Positions 1-8,442 are shown, counted from the stretch's first letter. The stretch is DNA of 21,589 nucleotides from Flavobacteriales bacterium UBA1531 (GCA_002323795.1 DCPZ01000027.1:1-21589); one strand, 5' to 3'. The notes: a model not told the origin generated them from the letters alone. Translations and numbers: made by a program.

Positions 1-966
1 CTCCTTGAAAAACTGGCGATTTTCGTCAAAGCGCAATTCGAATGGGGAGAGATTCAATACAAGTGCATCCGTGACCACTTGTCCAAAATCTGGGATGAGC
101 GTCATGTCCAAGGTAAACGCATTACCAAGTCCCACTTTCAGATCCATTCCGCCATTGTACGACGATGAGATTTCTCCATTTGCCGAGACGCCATAGGCAC
201 TGACATAGGGGAAGAGGCTCAACCGCAGCGGTGGATCAATGTTCGATATTCCGCGCAGTATTCCTCCTTGGTTTAATAGTTTTTGCGTTGGGTCCATCGG
301 ATTCCAAACACTCTCCTCGCGCGAGCGACGAAGCGTTCGGTACATGTTCATTCCCCACGTTTGTTCTGCTTCATCTGGAAAGCGAAAAGCCATCCAGGGG
401 ATGCGAAATTCTGCGGTCCAACCAAGGGAGTCGATTTGGCACGCCACGTCCCAAACAGCATCCCAAGATTGGTCGTTGTTTTCAGGGGATAACTGCTCAT
501 CTACTTGCACACCATCTGGAGTAGTTGAGAAACGAACAGCGTTCAATCCGTCGTCAAAAGTACTGAACCAAATGCCGAATTCGTCCGTGTTTGCCATGCG
601 GTCACGCTCACTGAGTTGATGCAATATCGAATCGGGTGAATCATCCTGCATGCGCGCTCCGATGTAAAGCGCCGCATCGTCAAAAGCGAAGCGCACTTCA
701 GTATCGAATTGTGGCTGTGTACCGGGTTGTGGCGATAATTCCTGAAATCCTTGAGTTGAACGAATGGTTTGCCATGCGTCATCTTCAAGTGATCCATCGA
801 TTTGAATGGAGGTCGTGAGGCGTTCCGCACCGACCGACTTTCGAACGGCTTGAACATTTTGCGCCTGCATCTCTGCGACGACCATGATCAGCATGAACGC
901 AATAAGGAATGCAGCAGCCCGGTCCGCAGCGCTGGCGAAGCCTAAAAGATCTCGGAGTTTCGTCAT
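1..966 (-). CDS. CBM9-like / DUF5916 outer-membrane-type protein, C-terminus cut by window edge
   Basis: The reading frame is open from an ATG at 966 to base 1, giving 322 residues with no stop, so the C-terminus lies outside the window. Residues 1-35 form a signal peptide with a hydrophobic core around 19-32 and likely cleavage after MQA. Residues about 45-215 resemble the carbohydrate-binding family 9-like fold that precedes DUF5916 (IDGSLEDDAW near 56, an AEFRIPW segment near 184). From about 245 the sequence passes into the DUF5916 part, recognised by DFGQVVTDALVLNLSPFELR followed by DENRQFFKE. In this family the C-terminal part is predicted to be a large outer-membrane beta-barrel; the substrate is not established. 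The gene starts 16 nt after mltG and is probably cotranscribed with it. Family assignment is fairly sure, function is not known. Confidence 0.85.
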   Translation of the reverse strand, partial: MTKLRDLLGFASAADRAAAFLIAFMLIMVVAEMQAQNVQAVRKSVGAERLTTSIQIDGSLEDDAWQTIRSTQGFQELSPQPGTQPQFDTEVRFAFDDAALYIGARMQDDSPDSILHQLSERDRMANTDEFGIWFSTFDDGLNAVRFSTTPDGVQVDEQLSPENNDQSWDAVWDVACQIDSLGWTAEFRIPWMAFRFPDEAEQTWGMNMYRTLRRSREESVWNPMDPTQKLLNQGGILRGISNIDPPLRLSLFPYVSAYGVSANGEISSSYNGGMDLKVGLGNAFTLDMTLIPDFGQVVTDALVLNLSPFELRFDENRQFFKE

Positions 967-982
967 TATCAGTTTACAGCTG

Positions 983-1960
983 TTAACGATAAATCCTTTC
1001 TCTGTTCAACATGTTCTGCCACTCCCGCGCATTTTTCAGGTGTTGGCTATAACGACGGGCAAATGCGTGGGTTCCTGAACCATCAGGTTTGGCGCACATG
1101 TATAGATAATTGTGGGATTCTGCATTCAAGACAGCTTCAATGTAATAGGCATCAGGAATTCGAATCGGACCTGGGGGAAGGCCTTGATTTCGATACGTGT
1201 TGTAGGGAGACGCAATTTTTTTATCCTCGTCCAGCAGGCGCTGAATTGACCAGTCCCCAAGCGCGAACTTCAGGGTGGGATCGGCTTGCAGCAACATGCC
1301 TCGATTCAGGCGATTCAAGTAGAGTCCAGCCACCGTTTTGGCCTCGGCTTTGTTTGCGGTCTCCTCTTGGACAATTGAGGCGAGTGTAACGATTTCTTTC
1401 TGGCTCAAGCCCATGTTCCAGGCTTGATCGATGCGTTTGCGATTCCACCAGCGATTGCTTTCCACCATCAATCGCTCCTTGAGCTCACTCGCATTTATTT
1501 CCCAATACAGGTTGTACGTGTTTGGAAGCACTCTCCACAAGATTGAATCCGGCTGCAATGCGCTTACAATACTCGAACTGTCCGCAAGGATTCGCGGCGC
1601 AATTGCAGAGGCCACCTCTTGAATGCTCCTTTTCGCGGGAACAGTGAGCGCAACTTCTTCGCGCTGACCTGTGGCAATGCGACGAGCCATTTGATGGGCA
1701 GAGGTAATTCCATCTTCACAGTATCGGCCTGCATAGGTGCTCCAGCGTCGCCATTGGATGACGCTGGCTATTTCGGGGTGTCCATTAGCCCATTCTCCGT
1801 TTCGCGCCTCATCAGGTGTGATTTCGACGCACCATCTATTCATTTGTCCCACGGGCCGGTTCCACATTTTATAGTAAAACCAGGCATACGAAGTCGCGAG
1901 TCCGGAGGAGACAACGATTCCTGCCACAAGCACTGTTCTCACCCAAGCTTTAAGTGCCAT
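983..1960 (-). CDS. mltG: Endolytic murein transglycosylase MltG (YceG-like)
   Basis: Cleaves nascent glycan strands in the periplasm, and in the known family sets the length of new peptidoglycan chains. The 325-residue protein has one N-terminal membrane segment (about residues 7-30) and then the YceG fold. The diagnostic motifs are LASIVQEETA with the catalytic glutamate at about E200 (equivalent to E. coli E218), NRLNRGMLLQADPT, SPYNTYRNQGLPPGPI, and the C-terminal NYLYMCAKPDGSGTHAF. I chose the ATG at 1960 because it gives the usual short cytoplasmic tail and overlaps the upstream acetyltransferase stop by one base (TAATG). An in-frame ATG at 1984 would add eight residues and is possible. 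The protein is a typical Bacteroidota length and all key residues are present. Confidence 0.93.
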   Translation of the reverse strand: MALKAWVRTVLVAGIVVSSGLATSYAWFYYKMWNRPVGQMNRWCVEITPDEARNGEWANGHPEIASVIQWRRWSTYAGRYCEDGITSAHQMARRIATGQREEVALTVPAKRSIQEVASAIAPRILADSSSIVSALQPDSILWRVLPNTYNLYWEINASELKERLMVESNRWWNRKRIDQAWNMGLSQKEIVTLASIVQEETANKAEAKTVAGLYLNRLNRGMLLQADPTLKFALGDWSIQRLLDEDKKIASPYNTYRNQGLPPGPIRIPDAYYIEAVLNAESHNYLYMCAKPDGSGTHAFARRYSQHLKNAREWQNMLNRERIYR

Positions 1961-2478
1961 TAATTTCCAATTTTCTGCATCCAATGGGCATCATGCCATT
2001 TTGTACCACTCCAAATCCAATCGCTCAGGATGCCTTTTTGTTCGAATCCGGCTTGGATGAAAAGTTCAATGCTTTCGCCATTGGATGCTGGGACTTCTGC
2101 CCACATTTGATGCAAGCCAAGGTGCCCGAATGCATATTCGGACAACAAATTCAATGCAGATAAAGCATGGCCATTTCGCCGTTCTTGCTCTTCAATGACT
2201 ATTCCCACACCTGCTCGTCGATTCCGAGGGTCCAGTTGATAAAGGTCAACCGCACCGACGCAAATGCCGGGATTGCCCTTAACTTCAATCATCATTCGCA
2301 ATTGTAAGTCGGTATAAAGGTCGTGCTTGCCTGCAGCATAGTGTTCGAGGGTCGCTCGGCTAAAGGGCGCTAAATTTGACCCGAGCCACCACTCATCTGA
2401 CTTATTTTCAATTCGATACAATTGCACAGCATCTGTGGGTTCAACAGCTCGCAACCGATGGGTAATTGTCTCCAACAT
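1960..2478 (-). CDS. GNAT family N-acetyltransferase, SpeG/RimL-like
   Basis: A 172-residue acetyltransferase that would transfer an acetyl group from acetyl-CoA to an amine on a small molecule or protein N-terminus. The acetyl-CoA loop is seen as RRNGHA (about residues 100-105), preceded by the strand RRAGVGIVIEEQ and followed by the alanine/leucine helix and the AEVPASNGESIELFIQAGF segment typical of GNAT motif B. The start LRAVEPTDAVQLYRIEN and the phrase LAPFSRATLEHY resemble SpeG-type diamine acetyltransferases, but the substrate cannot be read from sequence. The frame is open upstream to a TTG at 2619, but the ATG at 2478 matches the family start. It is first in a run with mltG, overlapping by one base, and is divergent from the polysaccharide export gene. 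Confidence 0.88.
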   Translation of the reverse strand: MLETITHRLRAVEPTDAVQLYRIENKSDEWWLGSNLAPFSRATLEHYAAGKHDLYTDLQLRMMIEVKGNPGICVGAVDLYQLDPRNRRAGVGIVIEEQERRNGHALSALNLLSEYAFGHLGLHQMWAEVPASNGESIELFIQAGFEQKGILSDWIWSGTKWHDAHWMQKIGN

Positions 2479-2496
2479 GTTGCAAAGATACCGATG

Positions 2497-2528
2497 TTGC
2501 AGGTCGTGAGGATTTCGTTGGTATTTTG
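2497..2528 (+). promoter_or_regulatory. Candidate Bacteroidota-type promoter for the export/epimerase run
   Basis: TTG at 2497-2499 and TATTTTG at 2522-2528 are 22 nt apart. This approximates the flavobacterial housekeeping pattern of TTG and TAnnTTTG, with one base missing between TA and TTTG. The predicted start would lie about 14 nt ahead of the ATG at 2549. It is a weak match in a 70-bp divergent gap and rests on pattern only. Confidence 0.25.
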
Positions 2529-2548
2529 TGCCAAATTTCGATTCACAA

Positions 2549-3367
2549 ATGAAAGCCAATCCGTTTTTATTAATCGTTGTCGCTGGTTTTGCAATTTTCA
2601 TGAGCGGTTGCACGATCAATCAGGATATTTTATTTCGTTCTGGCGAGTTTTATGAATTTGCGGACCTAGAAGATCTCGACAAAAATCAAAGCGCGGGTTA
2701 TCGAATCGCACCCAATGATATGTTGACCTTCCAATTGTACAGTAACAACGGAGAGCGACTGAATCAATTTACGGCTGGGACTATTTCGAGCCAAGCAGGT
2801 GTTGGAGGCGGACAAAATCAACAGCAGAGGATGAACATGATGCAACAAGGTGGTTTGACCTACCTCGTCAAGCCCGACGGATTGGTGGAGCTTCCGGAAT
2901 TGGGCAACATTCGATTGGAAGGATTGACGATCGAAGAAGCCGAAGGACTGCTCGAAGATGCTTACACGAGTTTTTACAATGATCCGTACGTCATCATTCG
3001 AGTGACCAATAACCGTGTTTTCGTATTTCCTGGCGAGGCAGGCAGAGCGACTGTTGTGCCGCTGGAGAATATGAACACCACACTGCTCGAAGTCCTTGCC
3101 ATGGTTGGTGGTATTGGAGCTCGTGGAAATGCTTCGAGTGTCAAATTGATTCGAAAGACCGAAACAGGTCGTGATGTTTATAAAATGGATTTGTCGGTAA
3201 TTGAAGGGCTCGATGATGCCAACATGGTGGTGCAGGCTTATGACATCATCTATGTCGAACCCATGCCACAACTTGTTCGTGAAACCACGGAAAGCTTGTC
3301 TCCAATCATTTCGTTGTTTTCAACGGTTACCGCCCTTTGGGCGATTGTTTTAAACCAGAGCAACTGA
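2549..3367 (+). CDS. Polysaccharide biosynthesis/export lipoprotein (Wza/GfcE-like)
   Basis: Outer-membrane lipoprotein of the capsule or exopolysaccharide export family, expected to form the channel through which polymer leaves the cell. The 272-residue protein begins with a lipoprotein signal ending FMSGC (lipid-carrying Cys21). It then has the Poly_export domain (about 50-155, YRIAPNDMLTFQLY, then LVKPDGLVELPELGNIRLEGLT) and one SLBB-like domain (about 155-237, PLENMNTTLLEVLAMVGGIGARGNASSVKL in two parts). A hydrophobic C-terminal helix (about 247-269) would match the outer-membrane helix of Wza. A glutamine/glycine/methionine-rich stretch at about 83-101 looks like a loop insertion. The frame extends upstream to a GTG at 2528, but the ATG at 2549 puts the signal peptide at the start. 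The stop overlaps the next gene by one base. Confidence 0.92.
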   Translation: MKANPFLLIVVAGFAIFMSGCTINQDILFRSGEFYEFADLEDLDKNQSAGYRIAPNDMLTFQLYSNNGERLNQFTAGTISSQAGVGGGQNQQQRMNMMQQGGLTYLVKPDGLVELPELGNIRLEGLTIEEAEGLLEDAYTSFYNDPYVIIRVTNNRVFVFPGEAGRATVVPLENMNTTLLEVLAMVGGIGARGNASSVKLIRKTETGRDVYKMDLSVIEGLDDANMVVQAYDIIYVEPMPQLVRETTESLSPIISLFSTVTALWAIVLNQSN

Positions 3368-3933
3368 TGCAAATTGAAAGTCTCTTCCTCAAAGGATTGG
3401 TGAAGTTGACACCTCAGCAATTTGCGGATGATCGAGGTGTTTTCTGGGAAACGTGGAGGGAAGGAATGCTCGAGGACGAGCAAGGCAATCCGCTACAATT
3501 TGTGCAAGAAAACTTGTCGGTCTCGAAAGCAGGCACTTTGAGAGGGATGCATTTTCAGCGAGCTCCTCACGCGCAGGGCAAATTGGTTCGTGCTGCGTCA
3601 GGTCGCATTTTTGATGTAGTGGTCGACGTGCGCAAAGATTCAAGTACGCGTGGAGAGTGGTTTGGATGTGAGTTGTCGAAGCAGAATGGATGTCAATTGT
3701 GGATTCCCGAGGGATTCGCCCACGGGTTTTTAGCCCTTGAGGATGACACTGTTGTCGAATACCGCTGCACCGCTTTATACAACCCAGAATCTGAAGGAAG
3801 TGTCCGATGGGATGATCCCGCTGTTGGAATTGATTGGAAAGCTTTTTCACCTGAGCTGCCTCCAGGAGCTCCGCTGCTCTCGGAAAAAGATAAGATCGCT
3901 CCTTTTTTACACGACATAGACTGGCCGTTCTGA
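3367..3933 (+). CDS. rfbC: dTDP-4-dehydrorhamnose 3,5-epimerase family protein (RmlC)
   Basis: Epimerises C3 and C5 of dTDP-4-keto-6-deoxyglucose on the path to dTDP-L-rhamnose or a related deoxysugar, in the cytoplasm. The 188-residue cupin has the family start (LFLKGLVKLTPQQFADDRG), LRGMHFQ with catalytic His62, the strand GRIFDVVVDVRKDSSTRGEW, IPEGFAHGFLALED, and EYRCTALYNPESEGSVRWDD, which carries the active-site tyrosine (Y132 or Y138). The ATG at 3367 is chosen because it matches the family start and shares its A with the upstream TGA (TGATG), which suggests translational coupling. The frame continues upstream to a TTG at 3337 inside the export gene. The other rhamnose genes are not in the window, so the exact sugar product is inferred. 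Confidence 0.93.
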   Translation: MQIESLFLKGLVKLTPQQFADDRGVFWETWREGMLEDEQGNPLQFVQENLSVSKAGTLRGMHFQRAPHAQGKLVRAASGRIFDVVVDVRKDSSTRGEWFGCELSKQNGCQLWIPEGFAHGFLALEDDTVVEYRCTALYNPESEGSVRWDDPAVGIDWKAFSPELPPGAPLLSEKDKIAPFLHDIDWPF

Positions 3934-4052
3934 AACTTCTCGACGGGAGCAGTGATTCTCATCAACAAGCAAATTGAAAACTGTTCACAACAAGTCACTT
4001 ATTTGCGTTCGATTCATGGCTCCATGAGAGGGCTTGGCGATAGTTTTGTGGA

Positions 4053-5024
4053 ATGAATCGGATCGACAAATCCTTCTCTTTTAGAAAACACCGAAGCCTC
4101 CGGCAAACGCGGCTCAGAAAGTTGTCCCCTTTTTTGGCGCTGATTTTTTTGTTCGTTGGACTCCTTGCTTCAAATGGCTCGACCCATTCGGAAGGTCTTG
4201 ACCTCTCCTTCATCCCCTCCACGAGTGGCATTATCGCTCAAAATAATGCCCCTGAAGTTCCAGATCACGGAGACCTAGCCGGCGAGTTGGTTCCGATGGA
4301 AGCATTCGGAGTTCGAGATCAGTTTGATCGTGAACTCATCGTGAACACCTACCGGCACAGCTCGACCTTGCTCTATTTTAAAAGGGCGGCGCGCTGGTTT
4401 CCAATGATTGAACGGATTTTGGAAGAGGAAGGCCTGCCAGATGATTTCAAATACCTCGCAATCATTGAAAGTGGATTGAGTCAAGTGGTCTCACCTGCTG
4501 GGGCAGCTGGTTTTTGGCAATTTATGAAATCTACGGCGCCTGCTTATGGCTTATCAGTGAACGATCAAATCGATGAGCGCTACCACGTAGAAAAGTCCAC
4601 GCGCGCAGCATGCCAATACCTGCTTGAAGCAAAGGAGGAGTTTGGTTCGTGGGCTTTGGCTGCGGCTTCATACAACATGGGGCGCGCTGGGGTAAAACGA
4701 GCAATAGAAACACAAGGAGTGGAATCTTATTGGAACTTACATTTGAACGAAGAGACGTCACGTTATGTGTTTCGATTGTTGGCGATTAAAACGATTTTCG
4801 AAGATCCAGAGTCATTTGGGTTCTACATTCAGCCCGAGGCACTTTACTCGGAGTATTCCTTCAGAACCATTTGGCGCGATGCGACAATTCCTGATCTTGC
4901 GGCCTTTGCATTGGAGGAGGGGTCCAATCTGAAAGCTTTGAAGACGTTAAATCCATGGCTTCGCTCCAGTCGACTGAATTTGGCTGCAGGAGATTCTGTG
5001 GCATTGAAACTACCGCTTCCATGA
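4053..5024 (+). CDS. Membrane-anchored lytic transglycosylase, SLT domain (MltD-like)
   Basis: Cleaves the MurNAc-GlcNAc bond of peptidoglycan to give anhydro-muropeptides. The 323-residue protein has a basic N-terminus and a hydrophobic segment at about 25-40 (signal peptide or anchor). The SLT domain at about 105-245 shows YLAIIESGLSQ with catalytic Glu139, SPAGAAGFWQFM, and AAASYNMG. The C-terminal 50 residues (IPDLAAFALEEGSNLKALKT onward, ending DSVALKLPLP) look like a single diverged LysM peptidoglycan-binding unit. The gene follows rfbC after 119 bp, with no terminator visible, and precedes cysQ by 33 bp. No lipobox is present, unlike E. coli MltD. Confidence 0.9.
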   Translation: MNRIDKSFSFRKHRSLRQTRLRKLSPFLALIFLFVGLLASNGSTHSEGLDLSFIPSTSGIIAQNNAPEVPDHGDLAGELVPMEAFGVRDQFDRELIVNTYRHSSTLLYFKRAARWFPMIERILEEEGLPDDFKYLAIIESGLSQVVSPAGAAGFWQFMKSTAPAYGLSVNDQIDERYHVEKSTRAACQYLLEAKEEFGSWALAAASYNMGRAGVKRAIETQGVESYWNLHLNEETSRYVFRLLAIKTIFEDPESFGFYIQPEALYSEYSFRTIWRDATIPDLAAFALEEGSNLKALKTLNPWLRSSRLNLAAGDSVALKLPLP

Positions 5025-5057
5025 TGGCCGGGTAGAGGCTCTTATAAGAACATTCCA

Positions 5058-5852
5058 ATGAAAAAAGAACTGAGTGTTGCGATCGAAGCAGCTCTTGAGG
5101 CTGGCAAGGCGATTATGGAAATTTATGAATCGGGGGATTTTGATGTGACCACCAAAGGGGATGATAGTCCATTGACCCGAGCGGATTTGGCGTCCCATGA
5201 GGTCATTGTGCATTACCTCAAAACCACCGGTATACCGATATTGTCAGAAGAGGGGAAGGCCATTCCATTTCATGAACGAAAAGCGTGGAAAACGCTCTGG
5301 ATTGTCGACCCCATTGACGGAACAAAAGAATTCATCAAGCGCAATGGTGAGTTCACAGTGAACATTGCGCTCGTGAAGTCAGGACGCCCTGTTTTGGGAG
5401 TCATTTTCGTGCCTGTCTCAGGGGATTTGTATTTCGGAACGGTTCCTGATGGTGCACGCAAAGCAACCTCGGGTTCTTCAGATTGGTCTCCACAAGAATG
5501 GATGCAAGAATCCCAGTCCATTCCGTTTGATCAAGGCAAACGTCCACACACGGTTGTCGCAAGCCGTTCGCACATGAGCGCAGAGACGGAAGATTACATT
5601 GAAGCCTTGCGCGACGAATTTGGTGAAGTAGAATTAATCTCCAAAGGCAGCTCATTGAAGCTGTGCATGGTAGCTGAGGGTCGGGCAGATTGTTATCCGA
5701 GGTTTGCGCCGACCATGGAGTGGGATACGGCCGCAGGACAGGCAATATGCACCAGTGCGGGTTGTGAGGTGCTGAATTGGGAGACGTCTGAAGAATTGGA
5801 CTACAACCGCGAAGATTTGCTCAATCCGTGGTTTTTGGTTCGTCGTCTCTAG
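5058..5852 (+). CDS. cysQ: 3'(2'),5'-bisphosphate nucleotidase CysQ
   Basis: A cytoplasmic magnesium-dependent phosphatase that removes the 3'-phosphate from 3'-phosphoadenosine 5'-phosphate (PAP), recycling a by-product of sulfate assimilation and phosphopantetheine transfer. The 264-residue protein carries the inositol-monophosphatase-superfamily metal motifs: LSEEG (E64), WIVDPIDGTKEFI (D84, D87, T89) and MEWDTAAGQ (D223). The KEFI after DGT and the APTMEWD form match CysQ rather than SuhB. The length is normal. It is probably the last gene of the plus-strand run. Its final 32 nt overlap the end of the opposite-strand CoA-transferase. No sulfate-assimilation genes are nearby. Confidence 0.93.
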   Translation: MKKELSVAIEAALEAGKAIMEIYESGDFDVTTKGDDSPLTRADLASHEVIVHYLKTTGIPILSEEGKAIPFHERKAWKTLWIVDPIDGTKEFIKRNGEFTVNIALVKSGRPVLGVIFVPVSGDLYFGTVPDGARKATSGSSDWSPQEWMQESQSIPFDQGKRPHTVVASRSHMSAETEDYIEALRDEFGEVELISKGSSLKLCMVAEGRADCYPRFAPTMEWDTAAGQAICTSAGCEVLNWETSEELDYNREDLLNPWFLVRRL

Positions 5853-6927
5853 ACCCATAGCATTGCACACGGTACGCGATGGATTTTGGCCTTACTTGAC
5901 CATCGTCATTGCTGATAAGAGCTTTGGAGGCGTTGGTCCCGGCTTGAAAGACTTCGTTCATGGATTTGACGAGACCGGCAGGAACAGCCGCAGCGGTCAA
6001 TCGGGTCATCAGATCAGCTTTTTCAAATTCACCTGCAGCTGATTGAAGCAACGGCATCAGGTCATTTCGGTTTTGGACACGGAGATGATTGGTCGCGAAA
6101 CGATCATCCTCTGCCCATTTGAATTCTCCCAATGCCCTGCACAATGCGGCAAACTGCCGGTTGTTTCCAACGGCCAAAACGACAAAGCCATCTTTGCAAT
6201 TCAAGACATCACCGTAAGGAGCGATGTTAGGATGAAGACCGCCATTGCGGGTGGGAGATGCGCCCACATTGAGGTGATTCGTAGCCTGGTTGACCAACGC
6301 GGACAAACCGCTTGCTTCGAGTGAAACTTCTGCAAAAAATCCTGTTTTCCCTTCGGATCGAGCGAGCAATCCTTCCAATGCTGCCATTCGGATTTGATGA
6401 GAGGCGAGCACATCCATTAAGGCGACAGGCATGCGAGTTGGTGGGGCTCCTTTGCTTCCATTCATATGCATGAAGCCAGTTTCTGCTTGCACTACCACAT
6501 CATAAGCAAGGCGTTGAGGTTGACCTTCGAATCCAATGAGTCGCACATGGACGATGTGCGGATGTCGTTGGGCAAGCGTTTCGGGTTCAAGTCCAAAACT
6601 TGGAAGGTCTGCGGTTTTAAAATTTTCAATGACCACGTCGTGGCTAGCCAGCGCTTCTTGGAGCCATCGCTGACCTTCCTCTGTTTTTAGGTCTTGCCAG
6701 ACCACTTTTTTATTCCCGTTGGCAGAGGCGTAGTAAGCTGATGTGATGCTATCCTTGGATTCTCCATTGGTTTTCCAACTGCGAGTCACATCGCCAAGGG
6801 GTGGACGCTCCACCTTGGTTACTTGCGCCCCGCGTTCTGCGAGCGCTGCGCCTGCGAGAGGTCCCGCCAGCACACTGGCCAATTCCAGAACACGCACAGA
6901 GCCCAAGGTTCGAACTGTATTTGTCAT
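5821..6927 (-). CDS. CaiB/BaiF family (class III) CoA-transferase
   Basis: Moves CoA between carboxylic acids; in this family the reaction goes through an aspartyl-CoA thioester. The 368-residue protein starts with VRVLELASVLAGPLAGAALAER. It has the AYDVVVQAETGFM region, MPVALMDVLASH with the likely catalytic Asp172 (equivalent to E. coli Frc D169), and HPNIAPYGDV near residue 233. It is somewhat shorter than formyl-CoA transferase, as many bacterial homologues are. The acyl substrate cannot be inferred. It begins 13 nt after the photolyase stop, so the two are probably cotranscribed. The stop at 5821 lies inside the end of cysQ. Confidence 0.9.
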   Translation of the reverse strand: MTNTVRTLGSVRVLELASVLAGPLAGAALAERGAQVTKVERPPLGDVTRSWKTNGESKDSITSAYYASANGNKKVVWQDLKTEEGQRWLQEALASHDVVIENFKTADLPSFGLEPETLAQRHPHIVHVRLIGFEGQPQRLAYDVVVQAETGFMHMNGSKGAPPTRMPVALMDVLASHQIRMAALEGLLARSEGKTGFFAEVSLEASGLSALVNQATNHLNVGASPTRNGGLHPNIAPYGDVLNCKDGFVVLAVGNNRQFAALCRALGEFKWAEDDRFATNHLRVQNRNDLMPLLQSAAGEFEKADLMTRLTAAAVPAGLVKSMNEVFQAGTNASKALISNDDGQVRPKSIAYRVQCYGSRDDEPKTTD

Positions 6928-6940
6928 GGTGTGAAATTAA

Positions 6941-8290
6941 TCACGCGGGATTTGGCTTCAGCACCGACCGATAGGTTTCAATGGCCCTGACTCGGGCAGT
7001 AGCGTGATCTACAATAGGATCCGGATACAGCGATGTGCCATATTCAGGGACCCACTTTCGCACGTAAACGAGGTCTTTGTCGAATTTCTCCAATTGCGAT
7101 GAAGGGTTAAAAACCCGAAAGTATGGAGCGGCATCACACCCGGACCCTGCAGCCCATTGCCAACCGCCGGCGTTCGACGCTAAATCAAAATCGAGCAAGT
7201 GCCTGGCGAAAAAACGCTCCCCCCAGCGCCAATCAACGAGGAGGTGCTTGCACAAGAAAGAGGCCACGACCATGCGGACACGATTGTGCATAAACCCTGT
7301 ATGCTTCAATTCCCGCATCCCCGCATCGACCATTGGATAACCGGTTTTGCCTTGGCACCATGCTTCAAATTGGGATTCATCATTGATCCATGGAATGGCA
7401 TCGTATGCCGGACGGAAAGAGTCTGTGGCGGAGTGGGGAAAGTGATAGACAATCATTTGGTAAAAATCACGCCAAATCAGTTCTGTCGTCCATTTTTCGC
7501 TTGTCTTCAATCCTTGGCGTAGCGCCTCGCGAATGCTGATCGTGCCAAAACGCAAATGCAATGAGAGCCTCGAGGTTCCCGGAATGGAGGGGAAGTCTCT
7601 ATGGTCTCCATAGTTTTTCAGCAGGCTGTCATCAACAGTTGTTGACGGCATCCATGCGCCGTCTTCCCAAACGTCTTCGAATCCCATTTGCGCCAGGCTC
7701 GGAATGGGAAGAGCACCCACATCCTCGCTTGGGACGAGCTCGGCAGTCAAAAGATGTGCTGCTGATTGAGCTTCTTCATATTGCTGAGAACTGAGCGCTT
7801 TGCGCCATTTTTTACTGTAGGGAGTGAAGACGGTATAGGGTTTTCCATCGTCTTTGGTGACTTCATTCTTTTCAAAAATCACATTGTCTTTGGTGCCCTT
7901 GAAGTCGATGCCTTGATCATTAAACCAAGTTGCAAGCGATTGGTCGCGTTCTTGGGCATAGGGCTCATAATCACGGCCGGCATGCACTTCACGAACGGAA
8001 AATCCATCTGCTGCAAACTGTTCGATCCAACGCGACCACATCGTTCTCGGTTGTCCATATCCTACGATTAATTCCCCTCCCAAAGCTCTCATTTCGCTTT
8101 GCAGATTTTTGAGCCGGTGATGAATGAAAGAAACCCGCCGGTCGCTGGTATTGTCCAAGCGCTTCAAGATGTCTTCGTCAAAAAGAAACGCAGAAATCAC
8201 GGGTATTCCGCTGTCAAGTGCGGCGAGGAGTGCTCTGTTGTCGTGGAGACGCATGTCGCGTCTCATCCAATGGATGGCGATTTCTTTCAT
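6941..8290 (-). CDS. phrB: Class I deoxyribodipyrimidine photolyase / cryptochrome
   Basis: A 449-residue flavoprotein that uses blue light to split cyclobutane pyrimidine dimers in DNA. The N-terminal Rossmann-like antenna domain (1-135) starts IAIHWMRRDMRLHDNRAL. The C-terminal FAD domain (about 200-440) contains SRLSLHLRFGT, TTELIWRDFY, GKTGYPMVDAGMRELKHTGF and ASNAGGWQWA, then DAAPYFRVFNP. Aligning by eye to E. coli PhrB, the electron-transfer tryptophans are W377, W354 and W301, the FAD N5-facing residue is Asn373, and the lesion-side E270 and W273 are present. This favours a working CPD photolyase over a pure signalling cryptochrome. The antenna pigment is not clear. It is the first gene of a two-gene run and is divergent from the fasciclin gene across 152 bp. 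Confidence 0.94.
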   Translation of the reverse strand: MKEIAIHWMRRDMRLHDNRALLAALDSGIPVISAFLFDEDILKRLDNTSDRRVSFIHHRLKNLQSEMRALGGELIVGYGQPRTMWSRWIEQFAADGFSVREVHAGRDYEPYAQERDQSLATWFNDQGIDFKGTKDNVIFEKNEVTKDDGKPYTVFTPYSKKWRKALSSQQYEEAQSAAHLLTAELVPSEDVGALPIPSLAQMGFEDVWEDGAWMPSTTVDDSLLKNYGDHRDFPSIPGTSRLSLHLRFGTISIREALRQGLKTSEKWTTELIWRDFYQMIVYHFPHSATDSFRPAYDAIPWINDESQFEAWCQGKTGYPMVDAGMRELKHTGFMHNRVRMVVASFLCKHLLVDWRWGERFFARHLLDFDLASNAGGWQWAAGSGCDAAPYFRVFNPSSQLEKFDKDLVYVRKWVPEYGTSLYPDPIVDHATARVRAIETYRSVLKPNPA

Positions 8291-8442
8291 GATTTTGATT
8301 TCAACTCTAAAGGATGGTCTTAACCGCTTGGCAACAAATTAACCCTCGAATGTGCAGATTGTTTTTGCTGATTTTGTCACAACATTGAACAATGAAGAGG
8401 TAACATGGGTTAACTCAACACGTCAAAATTAAAACCTGCAAA

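Noticed and set aside
543..857. Minus-strand open frame of 104 codons in the left-edge gene
   Set aside because: It is a shifted frame of the DUF5916 gene; the correct frame is open throughout 1-966 and has a signal peptide and family motifs.
2666..3271. 201-codon antisense frame inside the polysaccharide export gene
   Set aside because: No domain or start context, and the plus-strand frame has a lipobox and conserved motifs.
4014..4027. Inverted repeat tcatgg-ct-ccatga before the lytic transglycosylase
   Set aside because: Only 6-bp arms, no T tract and no clear relation to a promoter; expected by chance.
3934..4052. Possible terminator between rfbC and the lytic transglycosylase
   Set aside because: No GC-rich stem followed by T residues is visible in this gap.
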